DNA of 18,519 nt, from positions 1 to 18,519 of the forward strand of contig CAITIF010000514.1 of assembly GCA_903892365.1 (NCBI GenBank). Direction: 5' to 3'. A program made the translations under genes and the position numbers. The stretch comes from an uncultured Pirellula sp. GTDB taxonomy: Bacteria; Planctomycetota; Planctomycetia; Pirellulales; Pirellulaceae. The notes under the pieces were generated by a model. It saw only the letters and a program-made list of their open reading frames with translations. It had not been told where the DNA came from and did no database searches. Below are positions 1 to 7,800 of this stretch, in pieces; position 1 is the stretch's first letter; every line of letters begins with the position of its first letter.

Positions 1-215
1 ACGGCTGCTTCGTCAAGTAGCTCCTTGGCTCCCATCGGATTCAGGCCAGTCAATCTTGCAGGAAGCTCAAATCGAAAAGGCACAAAGTTATAGATGGCCC
101 AACCTGCCAAAATCGATACGACAACCGATCCAAACCAAACTGGCATCGGAATCGCCCCTGCGGGTGGTAAGGCGACCTCTTGCGATTCACCATGGCTTTG
201 CGCGTCGTTACTCAT
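1..215 (-). CDS. Hypothetical single-pass membrane protein, N-terminal part only
   Basis: An open frame starts at the ATG at 215-213 and runs without a stop to the left edge, giving 71 residues of a protein that continues outside the window. It begins MSNDAQSHGESQEVALPP, a polar Pro-containing head. One hydrophobic segment follows (about residues 26-46, PVWFGSVVVSILAGWAIYNF), then an Arg/Glu-containing stretch, so it looks like a single-pass membrane protein with a short N-terminal tail. I do not recognise the family. No clear Shine-Dalgarno precedes the ATG. It lies downstream of mlaD on the same strand, about 116 bases after its stop, so read-through from the mla operon is possible. That gap shows no convincing terminator. 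Confidence 0.55.
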   Translation of the reverse strand, partial: MSNDAQSHGESQEVALPPAGAIPMPVWFGSVVVSILAGWAIYNFVPFRFELPARLTGLNPMGAKELLDEAA

Positions 216-331
216 AGATCGAACCACATCTGTTCAAAAATAACTGGAGAGAAAACATCTTGGAATACAAGAGTATTTCACAATCACAACCCCAGTACCA
301 GTACTCCCTGACTTATTTTATCGCCAACACG

Positions 332-1609
332 CTACTTGAGCCCGACGCCCTGAGGGCGATTGCTGAGAACACCGCGTACCCCGAGTTGTCCCGGGTCGCG
401 CGCTAATTTGTCCGTGAAGATACGCGCGTCCGCAACGATTGGCTGAAGCTTCTGAGTCAGGACCTGAATGTTACCGGACGATGCTTCAATGCTTTTGACC
501 GCTTGAAGAACAGAAAAGTACAGCTGATCGTTTTCAACCAGTTGGTTCACCGTCCCATTGCTGTTGTTGAGTTTGCTAGTGAACTTCTTAAGATCTTTGG
601 AAAGTGCATCCAAGTTCTCGAGCGCTTGGACCGCATTGTTCACTAGCTGCTCGCTGTTCTGGCTGACAGGTTCTGTGATTTCTGCAATGTTCTCAATTGC
701 TACCCCTGCGTTCTGGACCGCTTCACGTACGGTCTCTCCGATTCCTTCGAACTCCTTTCCAAGGCCCTCCAAGCTCAAGCTGAATTTTTCGAACCCTTTC
801 AGAGTCCGTTGAGTCTGGGCCAAGGTGGTCTGAGCTTCCTTAAAGAGATCAGGCAACAGAGTGAGCCCATTTGCAATCGCATTCGGAATTTCCGCCCGCT
901 CCACTTGTTTGACAACTCGGTCGATAGAGCCAACCGTGGTGTTGATGTTGTCGATTGTGCTTTTCGTCGATGAAACAAGGTCCTTAATAGGTGCCGACCC
1001 GTCACCAACAATTGCCTGCACCGAAGCTCCTACGGAATCCAACCGAACCATGGCTCGTTCCAGGGACGAGATCAATGGAACGAAGTTTTGTTCGAGAGTA
1101 CTGAGGAACTCTTGAGGGTCCTGCGAGTTCTCCCCTCCTTCAGAATAGTATCCCTCGCTCATAATGGTGTTCGATTCGGCTAACTCGATCGCATCTAAAT
1201 CGCCATCTCGAACACTTCCAGGCGCTCCACCATCAAATCTTTTGATAAGCGATTCCCTGCTCGGCTTGACGAACTCGACTACGGCATCTCCCGTGATGAA
1301 CGAACCTGCAGAAATTCGAGGCACTTCCGATTTGTTCAGCGGGTACTTTCGGTCCAATTCCATCGTCAAAATGACTCCTTCGTCAGCAGGCAACAACGCG
1401 ATTCCCGACACACGTCCAATCAAAACTCCATTCTTACGAACCGGAGTATCAATAGTGACTTTCGGAGCTTTCTCGAAGTTGAAATTGACGCGATAACGAT
1501 CAACCCAGAGCGAGGGGACGGCACCAAAAAAAGCGACCAATAGCACGCCAATAATGGCTGATGCCAACACCAGCACTCCAACGCCAAAACGATATCCGCT
1601 ATCTTCCAT
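332..1609 (-). CDS. mlaD: MlaD-like MCE-domain lipid-binding protein with long helical tail
   Basis: This is the substrate-binding subunit of an Mla-type ABC system that moves phospholipids between inner and outer membranes. Residues 9-29 form one hydrophobic anchor (GVLVLASAIIGVLLVAFFGA). A single MCE domain spans about 39-115 and includes the segment TPVRKNGVLIGRVSGIAL. Residues 140-400 are Leu/Ser/Gln-rich and predicted helical, ending in a short tail with RGVLSNRPQGVGLK. At 425 residues it is more than twice the length of E. coli MlaD; the extra length is the helical part. The ATG lies 2 bases after the mlaF stop, so the genes are surely co-transcribed. No mlaC or mlaB lies beside it. The MCE family call is firm; the symbol follows from operon context. 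An Mce/TtgC-type name would be an acceptable alternative. Confidence 0.88.
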   Translation of the reverse strand: MEDSGYRFGVGVLVLASAIIGVLLVAFFGAVPSLWVDRYRVNFNFEKAPKVTIDTPVRKNGVLIGRVSGIALLPADEGVILTMELDRKYPLNKSEVPRISAGSFITGDAVVEFVKPSRESLIKRFDGGAPGSVRDGDLDAIELAESNTIMSEGYYSEGGENSQDPQEFLSTLEQNFVPLISSLERAMVRLDSVGASVQAIVGDGSAPIKDLVSSTKSTIDNINTTVGSIDRVVKQVERAEIPNAIANGLTLLPDLFKEAQTTLAQTQRTLKGFEKFSLSLEGLGKEFEGIGETVREAVQNAGVAIENIAEITEPVSQNSEQLVNNAVQALENLDALSKDLKKFTSKLNNSNGTVNQLVENDQLYFSVLQAVKSIEASSGNIQVLTQKLQPIVADARIFTDKLARDPGQLGVRGVLSNRPQGVGLK

Positions 1610-1611
1610 GA

Positions 1612-2517
1612 TTATTCTCCGTCGGTTTCGTTTCTTCGAATCGAGTCGTAGAGATTGGGGGTCTCTAAGTCTCCCTCGTTTTTGGTCACCAGCATTTCCA
1701 TCAACCGTTCGCCAGCTTCACCATGAACGAACTGCTTAACCCGCCTGTCGCGCGTCTTGTCCAGCATCTCAGGCACGTCATCAAATAGAACCTGCGACTC
1801 CCCTGGCTTCAATCGCGAAAAGGGATGTAGCATCACGATCCGGTCTGCAACCTTCCGGGCGGAATGCATATCGTGAGTCACAATGATACTTGTAACAGGA
1901 TATCGCTTTCTTGTCCGCAACATCAATTCATTAATGATGTCACTCATAATTGGATCTAAGCCCGTCGTAGGCTCGTCGTACAGCAAAAGATCAGGCTCCA
2001 AGATCAAGGCTCGTGCCAACCCAACTCGTTTACGCATGCCGCCCGACAACTGAGCCGGTTTTTTAGGCATGACATTGCTTGGAAGTCCAACTTCCGCCAG
2101 ACGATCAATGATGAGCCGATTCGCCTGCTTTCCCTTGGGAACGCCGTGCTGCTTCAGCGGGAACTCCACATTTTGATGTATGGTCATACTGTCAAACAGT
2201 GCGGCATTCTGAAAAACGAAGCCAAACCGCTTTCGCATGGCAGTCATGTCCTGATCATCGAGCAAGTTGATGTCCTGGCCATCAAATCGCACCCGTCCAC
2301 TTGTGGGTCTCAGCAAACCAACGATCGATTTGAGCAGCATGGTTTTTCCGCACCCGCTCTCTCCAATAATGGCTACCGTCTGGCCACGAGGGATGGAGAT
2401 CGAGACTTTCAGAATCGTCTGACGCCCGAATTGAACTGTCAGTCGCTCGGTTTCCACAATCGCACGTGGACCTTGCGAGCTTGGACTGACTATTTGATCT
2501 ACAATCGATTCGTCCAT
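1612..2517 (-). CDS. mlaF: MlaF-like ABC transporter ATPase
   Basis: Cytoplasmic ATPase that powers the MlaE permease in phospholipid transport. With a start at 2517 it has 301 residues. Walker A is GESGCGKT (52-59), the Q-loop glutamine is Q103 in VFQNAALFD, the signature is LSGG (157-160), Walker B is LLLYDEP (177-183), the D-loop is GLDP, and the H-loop histidine is H215 in IVTHDMHSA. GLLRPTSGRVRFDGQ and NAALFDSMT are typical of the MlaF/Ttg2A group. A longer in-frame extension up to 2667 exists, but it lies inside the mlaE coding region and has no family resemblance. The 2517 ATG overlaps the mlaE stop as TGATG, a classic translational-coupling junction, so I chose it. The 80-odd residues after the H-loop are longer than in a minimal ATPase and end RRNETDGE. 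Confidence 0.93.
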   Translation of the reverse strand: MDESIVDQIVSPSSQGPRAIVETERLTVQFGRQTILKVSISIPRGQTVAIIGESGCGKTMLLKSIVGLLRPTSGRVRFDGQDINLLDDQDMTAMRKRFGFVFQNAALFDSMTIHQNVEFPLKQHGVPKGKQANRLIIDRLAEVGLPSNVMPKKPAQLSGGMRKRVGLARALILEPDLLLYDEPTTGLDPIMSDIINELMLRTRKRYPVTSIIVTHDMHSARKVADRIVMLHPFSRLKPGESQVLFDDVPEMLDKTRDRRVKQFVHGEAGERLMEMLVTKNEGDLETPNLYDSIRRNETDGE

Positions 2518-3386
2518 CAGAATAGCTTCGCTCCAGATGGCCAAATCGCAAAATAAATCGCATCCAGAAACAAGTTCAGCACAATATCTAAAGCAAGGAT
2601 CATCACGAAACTTTGCACGAAGGCTGCTGTGGCAGCTCTTCCAACCCCATCCGCCCCGGGCTGGCAATGAAAACCACGATAGCAGCTGACGATCGCAATG
2701 ACTGCTCCAAAAAAGAAACTCTTGAAGACACCCGAGAACAAATCGAAAGTGCCAACGAAATCACGGCTGTTCCGCAAATACTGTGCATGGTCAATGCCTA
2801 ATACGATCACGCTGTAAAAGTAACCGCCGACAATTCCCATGAAGTCCGCCATGACAGTCAACGCTGGAATGAGCAGGACACAGGCAAGAAAACGAGGAAC
2901 GACCAAATAGTGGATTGGATTTGCACCCATGCTAATTAGCGCATCGATTTGTTCAGTGACACGCATGGTTCCGATCACCGCTGCCATCGCACTGCCTACG
3001 CGCCCCGCCAACATGGTCGCCGCCAATACAGGACCTAATTCTCGAACCAAGGACATGTTGATCACAGCCCCTAACCGAGTCTCCATCCCAATACTCTTGA
3101 ACTGGTGAAAAGATTGGATTGCAAGCACCATCCCAATGAACGTGCCAGTCAATGCTACCACAGGAAGGCTCAGAACACCCACCGAGTAAAAATTCGGCAG
3201 GAGGGTCTCGCGTTTTGGACGTGCAGTCACCATCCAACGGAGCATTTGAAAAGTGAACAGCGAGATATCGCCAAGAGTCAAAATCCCTTGAACCGCGACC
3301 CCGCCCCATGCATTCGTGACTCGGCCCAAGGCCGCAAAGATGCGGCCCTTTAAGTTGTCGTTATGCAGGTACGGATCGGTAGCCAT
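2517..3386 (-). CDS. mlaE: MlaE-like ABC transporter permease
   Basis: Inner-membrane permease of the Mla phospholipid transport system, 289 residues with about five to six hydrophobic segments. The family hallmark is at 115-150: RELGPVLAATMLAGRVGSAM followed by AAVIGTMRVTEQIDAL, the most conserved stretch of MlaE/YrbE proteins. GTFIGMVLAIQ and DAIYFAIWPSG are also typical. The start at 3386 is supported by AAGGA at 3393-3397 on the minus strand, 6 bases before the ATG. It is the first gene of the mlaE-mlaF-mlaD operon and its stop overlaps the mlaF start by one base. An N-terminal amphipathic stretch of about 60 residues precedes the first long hydrophobic segment. A short inverted repeat, CGGTT-GTTA-AACCG, sits in the leader just upstream. 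I could not define a convincing promoter. Confidence 0.93.
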   Translation of the reverse strand: MATDPYLHNDNLKGRIFAALGRVTNAWGGVAVQGILTLGDISLFTFQMLRWMVTARPKRETLLPNFYSVGVLSLPVVALTGTFIGMVLAIQSFHQFKSIGMETRLGAVINMSLVRELGPVLAATMLAGRVGSAMAAVIGTMRVTEQIDALISMGANPIHYLVVPRFLACVLLIPALTVMADFMGIVGGYFYSVIVLGIDHAQYLRNSRDFVGTFDLFSGVFKSFFFGAVIAIVSCYRGFHCQPGADGVGRAATAAFVQSFVMILALDIVLNLFLDAIYFAIWPSGAKLF

Positions 3387-3485
3387 ACTCTTTCCTTCGG
3401 TTGTTAAACCGCGAGGCTTGAGTCAACCTTACCGAAAAGGGAGTTTGTGCCGACAAGAACAAGGTGTTATGAAAGCATTCAACGC

Positions 3486-3518
3486 AAAAAGCGTGCTGGC
3501 ATTCCCCAACACGCTTTT
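3486..3518 (-). terminator. Rho-independent-type terminator, possibly bidirectional
   Basis: A perfect 9-base stem, AAAAGCGTG at 3487-3495 pairing with CACGCTTTT at 3510-3518, encloses a 14-base loop. Inside the loop TGG/CCA can pair after one mismatch. Read on the minus strand, the hairpin ends in five T residues (3490-3486). It lies about 97 bases downstream of the stop of the small secreted gene at 3615 and about 100 bases upstream of mlaE, where a terminator separating two transcription units would be expected. The A/T ends could also work on the plus strand, but no plus-strand gene needs it here. Confidence 0.6.
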
Positions 3519-3564
3519 GAATAGCATCATTCCAGATGGTTTACCCACCTGAGTTTGAGAAGGT

Positions 3565-3597
3565 GTGCGTCGCGTTGTAAGTTACGACCGTTCGCAC
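3565..3597 (-). terminator. Secondary hairpin after small secreted gene
   Basis: GTGCG at 3565-3569 pairs with CGCAC at 3593-3597. Inside a 4x4 internal loop, GTTGT at 3574-3578 pairs with ACGAC at 3584-3588 (one G-T wobble) around a 5-base loop. It begins 18 bases after the stop codon at 3615. There is no T-tract, so it may be a transcript-end stabiliser working with the stronger hairpin at 3486-3518 rather than a terminator itself. Confidence 0.3.
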
Positions 3598-3614
3598 GCG
3601 CCCAGTTGACTAGC

Positions 3615-4094
3615 CTACCAAGGTCCTCGGACGGGATAGACTCCGAACTGGTTGGTATGACTTGGCCAATAGGGAGTCGCTTTGAACACGCCCATACCAC
3701 CGCTGGTGGGAGCGTTACCGCCGAATTGATGATAGACCGGCGTCATCGTGTTTTGGGATACGCCCCAAGAATAGTTCGACTGCATCACCACTGTGGGCGG
3801 AACAATCAACGCGGTTGGCTGACCCGTCTTCAAATAATAGTACTCGCCGTGCCATGGCCGCTGCATCGATTGGTTTTGAGCCCAATAATCGCCAACTGAA
3901 CCTGGCTTGGCCCAACCAAGGCGATTGCCAATTCCTTCGGTGTTACCCGGTCCATGATAGATATGGGACCCCACGCCACCGTAAGATCCATAATACCGTC
4001 CACCAAAACCGTGCTGGGCAGCACAGCTTTCTGACAATGCAAATACTGCAGCGATTGTAATCGCTGCCATGAATGAAGTTCGAATTAGGGACAT
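3615..4094 (-). CDS. Small secreted Gly/Tyr/Trp-rich protein, unknown function
   Basis: A 159-residue exported protein I cannot assign to a characterised family. Residues 1-26 are a Sec signal peptide (MSLIRTSFMAAITIAAVFAL, then SESCAAQ), probably cleaved near CAA-QH. The mature part is rich in Gly, Tyr, Trp, Pro and His, for example GFGGRYYGSYGGVGSHIYHG, and has no TM segment or catalytic motif; it ends YPVRGPW. The frame stays open upstream to 4157, but the ATG at 4094 is preceded by GGGAGG (4099-4104 on the minus strand) with 4 bases between, and it begins the signal peptide directly, so I chose it. It is followed by another protein-like gene of similar size and composition just upstream (4212-4682), 117 bases away; the pair may be related. 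A surface or cell-wall-associated role is possible but is only inference. Confidence 0.75.
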   Translation of the reverse strand: MSLIRTSFMAAITIAAVFALSESCAAQHGFGGRYYGSYGGVGSHIYHGPGNTEGIGNRLGWAKPGSVGDYWAQNQSMQRPWHGEYYYLKTGQPTALIVPPTVVMQSNYSWGVSQNTMTPVYHQFGGNAPTSGGMGVFKATPYWPSHTNQFGVYPVRGPW

Positions 4095-4098
4095 GAGT

Positions 4099-4104
4099 CC
4101 TCCC
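4099..4104 (-). promoter_or_regulatory. Ribosome binding site fixing the start at 4094
   Basis: GGGAGG on the minus strand, 4 bases before the ATG at 4094. It selects this start over the upstream in-frame start at 4157, whose extra 21 residues would hide the signal peptide. Confidence 0.65.
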
Positions 4105-4211
4105 GGGAAACCAGTGAGCCTATGAATTGAGCCGCTTGTTCCATCGTGCGTCTGCAATTAGTAAATGGATCCGACTGGTCTCCGACTCAGCCAACAGTGT
4201 TCAATGTCTGA

Positions 4212-4682
4212 CTATCGAGGAATCTCGATCATCTTGTAAATTTTCTTGCCAGCAGTACGCACTGGGGGTGCGTAATATTTGGCATGGGTGCGATTCAAAC
4301 CTTGCCCTTGATCATAATACGAATGGTATCGATCGTGATGCTGGTATAGGAATTGATGGGGATAAAGTGGCTGATAGGTGTTGTAGGTGTGTCCGACCCA
4401 GCCCGGAACACCAATGGGGGACATGTACAGTGCGGCGTTCGCGGAATTGGCGTTTCCACGTGTAAAATAGTTGTCGAACAAAGGTTGAGTTCCTTTGCCG
4501 AGCAAGTTGGCGTAGCTATCCATCGAGCCCGATTCCATTCCCATTGGAACGTACGAACCTGCCATCGCCCCTCCGCAATTCCCGCTTGGGCACTGCGCAG
4601 TAGCTGCATTTTCGTTGATAAACGCGATACCAGCCCCTAGCAAAAAGGTTGCTGCCGTTGATACTATCCTTAGTTGTCGCAT
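4212..4682 (-). CDS. Small secreted Tyr/His-rich protein with GWVGHTY motif
   Basis: A 156-residue exported protein. The signal peptide is MRQLRIVSTAATFLLGAGIA followed by FINENAATAQ, with probable cleavage after ATA or TAQ. The mature chain starts with CPSGNCGG, followed by a Gly/Ser/Met stretch. A conserved-looking C-terminal block follows (about residues 96-145: PGWVGHTYNTYQPLYPHQF, then LYQHHDRYHSYY), and the chain ends in a basic tail, KKIYKMIEIPR. From memory, the GHTY..YQPL.PH.FLY pattern recurs in hypothetical proteins of Pirellulaceae; its function is unknown to me. The frame is open up to 4730, but GAGGAG at 4689-4694 lies 6 bases before the ATG at 4682, so that start is preferred. 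It sits 193 bases downstream of smc and upstream of the other small secreted gene. Confidence 0.78.
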   Translation of the reverse strand: MRQLRIVSTAATFLLGAGIAFINENAATAQCPSGNCGGAMAGSYVPMGMESGSMDSYANLLGKGTQPLFDNYFTRGNANSANAALYMSPIGVPGWVGHTYNTYQPLYPHQFLYQHHDRYHSYYDQGQGLNRTHAKYYAPPVRTAGKKIYKMIEIPR

Positions 4683-4688
4683 ATCCTG

Positions 4689-4694
4689 CTCCTC
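4689..4694 (-). promoter_or_regulatory. Ribosome binding site fixing the start at 4682
   Basis: GAGGAG on the minus strand with 6-base spacing (CAGGAT) to the ATG at 4682. It argues against the in-frame start 48 bases further upstream, at 4730. Confidence 0.7.
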
Positions 4695-4748
4695 AGCGAA
4701 TTGATCTTTCGTAGACTCTCTCAAATCCATGCGACACGATCGATGGAT

Positions 4749-4791
4749 CTATCGCCTCACAGATCATGTCGACCAATCTGAGGGTCGATAG
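4749..4791 (-). other. Long imperfect hairpin in leader of the 4682 gene
   Basis: CTATCG at 4749-4754 pairs with CGATAG at 4786-4791. CCTCA and GAT on the left arm pair with TGAGG and ATC on the right arm, with two 2-base bulges and an 11-base loop. It lies between the smc stop and the start of the small secreted gene and is not followed by a T-tract on the minus strand. It could end smc transcripts, stabilise a 3' end, or be a leader structure for the small gene. No choice can be made from sequence alone. Confidence 0.35.
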
Positions 4792-4836
4792 CCATCAAAA
4801 GAGATACCGAGATCAACAAACTCCGCAAGGAAGGGC

Positions 4837-4866
4837 ATAATACAACGAGAAAGCCGATCGTATCGA
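4837..4866 (-). promoter_or_regulatory. Possible sigma-70-type promoter for the 4682 gene
   Basis: On the minus strand TCGATA (4866-4861) and TATTAT (4842-4837) are separated by 18 bases and match the -35 and -10 consensus at 4/6 and 5/6 positions. Transcription would start near 4830 and give a leader of about 148 bases containing the 4749-4791 hairpin. Single matches like this are common by chance. Confidence 0.3.
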
Positions 4867-4874
4867 CTAAAACT

Positions 4875-7800
4875 TTATGCTGCGCGACGCTCGTTAATAA
4901 TTTCGCCTTTGTCGCCGACTTCTTCGAATCGGACTGACACTTGTCTCGACACGCCACTTTCTTGCATCGTGATACCATAGATCATATTAGCGGCTGTCAT
5001 GGTTTTCTTACTGTGAGTTACCACAATGAACTTGGTGGTATCCAAGAACTCCCGCAAGACGGTGACGAATCGACCAATATTAGCTTCATCGAATGGCGCA
5101 TCCACTTCGTCTAAGATGCAGAAGGGACTAGGTCGATACTGGAAGAATGCCATAATCAAAGCAACCGCGGTAAGCGCTTTTTCTCCGCCACTCAAAAGTG
5201 AATTGCTTAGAGTTGTCTTGCCAGGTGGAGTCGCAATGATTTCGATTCCGCTTTCGGGGTCGCGTTCATCTTCGAGAACGATGTCCGCAAATCCACCTCC
5301 GAAAGAACGACGATACAAATCCTGGAAGTTTGCTCGTATGGTGTTTAGGGTGGTCAAAAATAGCTCTTGTGAATCCTGATCGATTTTATTCATCGTCTTC
5401 ACCAACGATGACTTGGCTTCACTGAGATCCTGATAGTGGGTCGAAAGCTTGTCAAATCGAGATTGCAGTTCATCCAATTCCTGGAGCGCTTCCATGTTCA
5501 CACCGCCCGACGCAGCAATCTCATGCCTCAGGAGTGCGATCTCCGACTCGATTGCCGCTCTATCCACTTCCGCAGGCTTCGACTTTGAAGATGAACGCTC
5601 CAGCAATTCCACGAACCAACGCAATTCTGGCAAAGTGGTTAACAATTCAAGCTTCGAATCGTCGATCGATGGATCATTAGCATCGGAAAGGAACGGTGCA
5701 ACCATCTCTCCAATCTCGTTCAATTCTACTTGGTACTCTTGAACGTAGTGTTCATGCAAGGTGGTCCATTGGACCGTCCATTGCTGAAGTTGTAACTGGA
5801 TCGCTTCGATTCGATCTTTCGCCTTCTCGAGACTTCGGCGTGCCGATTCGCATTCTCTTTGAGCAGACTGAAATACTTCGTTCTGCGATTGGATCTGAAC
5901 GGAGATCGCCTCGCGTTCGGCTTCAATCCTCTGAATCGTATCTCCCGCTTCCTTGGCTTTCGATTCGAAATCCGCGATCGCGGACAAGGTCGATGCAATC
6001 CGTGTGGAGATCAAAACGAGGCTTTCTTCGGATTGCGCCACGCTCTTGATGCGTTCGTTGGTATCCTGCTGCAGTTGCTCTAAAGTGATGCGTAAGCCAA
6101 CAAGCCGCTGTTCGATCCTTGCAAGTTGAATCCGTCGATCTGTCACGATCGATTGTTCGCTTTGCATGGCGGTTTCGTTTTGCGCATGTTCGCGGAACAC
6201 TGCTTCGTAGGTTTGTTCGATCTGCACGGCTTGCGCCGAAAGTTCGTTGAGCGATTGTTCTGCATTTAGAATGCGATCGTGCGCTTCTGCCAGTCGCAGT
6301 TCCGAGGTCGCGCAGTTCTGCTCATGCAAACTCAAAGAGCCAGCCAACTTGGCCTTTCGTTGCAAAGCCGATTCCAAGCGAAGCTCGCAGGTGGTTAACT
6401 CTTTGGCTACTTGATGGGCAGCGAGGTCTTTATCGCGAAGCCTATTTTCCGAATCGACGATCGCCGCCTGAGCGTTCGCAACAAGGGCCACGCCTGCCGA
6501 AATCGAGTCCTGAAGTTGCTGGATCTCTTCGCGAGCGACTTGCATTTCACTGCGTCGCGACACCAAGCCAAGTCCGGTTTGCAACGAGCCAAGGGTAATG
6601 CTGCCATCGCTTTCAACCAATTGGCATTCGGCCGTTACGAAACGAAGTCCCGCGCCTCGAAAATGGCTCAATTCCAGAGCGGTCGTCAGCGTGTCCACAA
6701 ACCAAGTCGTTCCAAGCAGAAAACGAATCAGCGGTTCGTAGGGATCTGGGAACTGGGTCATTCGATCAGCTCTTCCCAGCACACCTCGAAGCCCATCGAG
6801 CTGGATCTTTTCGCCCGAACGACGACTGGAAAGACGGTCCATTCGAATCAGCGTGACCCGGCCGTCGATGGCGTAGTTCCCGTCGTTGATCCAGTCGATG
6901 ATTTGCCCATTGCTTAAAACGATTGCATCCGAATGAGCACCCAACGCAACATCGATCAAGGGCGCAAGATGCATCTCCGTGGTCAGCAAATCAGCAACCA
7001 CTCCTTGGACCGTGTCCCAGACATTGGAGATGATCGAATTGGTGGCTTGGCTTGGGTCGCTTTGAGAGTGTCGATTTTCGCGTGCCAGTCTTAATAGTTG
7101 CTGCCCTCCGCGACCTGCGCCCGTATATTGTTCCTCAAGCTGCGACAGCACCTTCAAACGTTCTCGAACTCCATGCGACTTGCCTTGCAATGCGATCAAT
7201 TTCTCTTGAGCGTTCGTCACCGCGAGCCGATTCACCTGAAGCCGATCTTCTGCTTCTTTCTTTTCCGCGTTGACCAGTTCGCTCGACTTCATCGCCTCGC
7301 TCAGCTTTTCCTCCGCAGACTTGACGTCCATGGTGAGCTGCTCAAGCTCTTTCGATGCATCAGCCAGCAAGGCCTGATGCTGCACAATCGATTGCTCGAA
7401 CTGCTCGATGTGCATCCGGTATGCGGTGATCTCGGATCGAGCTGTCGCGGTATCCTCACGTACCTGTGCTTGCTGGTTTTTCGTCTCGTCAAGCTTTTGC
7501 TTTAGGCCGTTAAGACTCTCGTGAAGCTGGCTCCAACGCTTTTCGCTTTCGTCAAGATGAACGATCGCCGATTGACGCTCCAGATCAATTGCCGCAAGTT
7601 CTTTTTGCTTTTGTTGGATCTCTTCAGTGGACATGGTCGCACGATGCTGAAGCATCTTGATGCGATCTCGAAGGACTTCTTGTTCTGCCGTCAGTTCAGC
7701 ATGACGTTCTACCGCAGAACTATGGCCGCTAGTTGCCGAGATGCGTTCGCGCTGCGCCTCTAAATACTGATTCTGGACAATTTCTTGAGACGCTTGCAAT

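Noticed and set aside
1612..2667. 351-residue version of mlaF
   Set aside because: The extra 50 residues come from the mlaE coding sequence in another frame and do not resemble an ABC ATPase; the TGATG start explains the data better.
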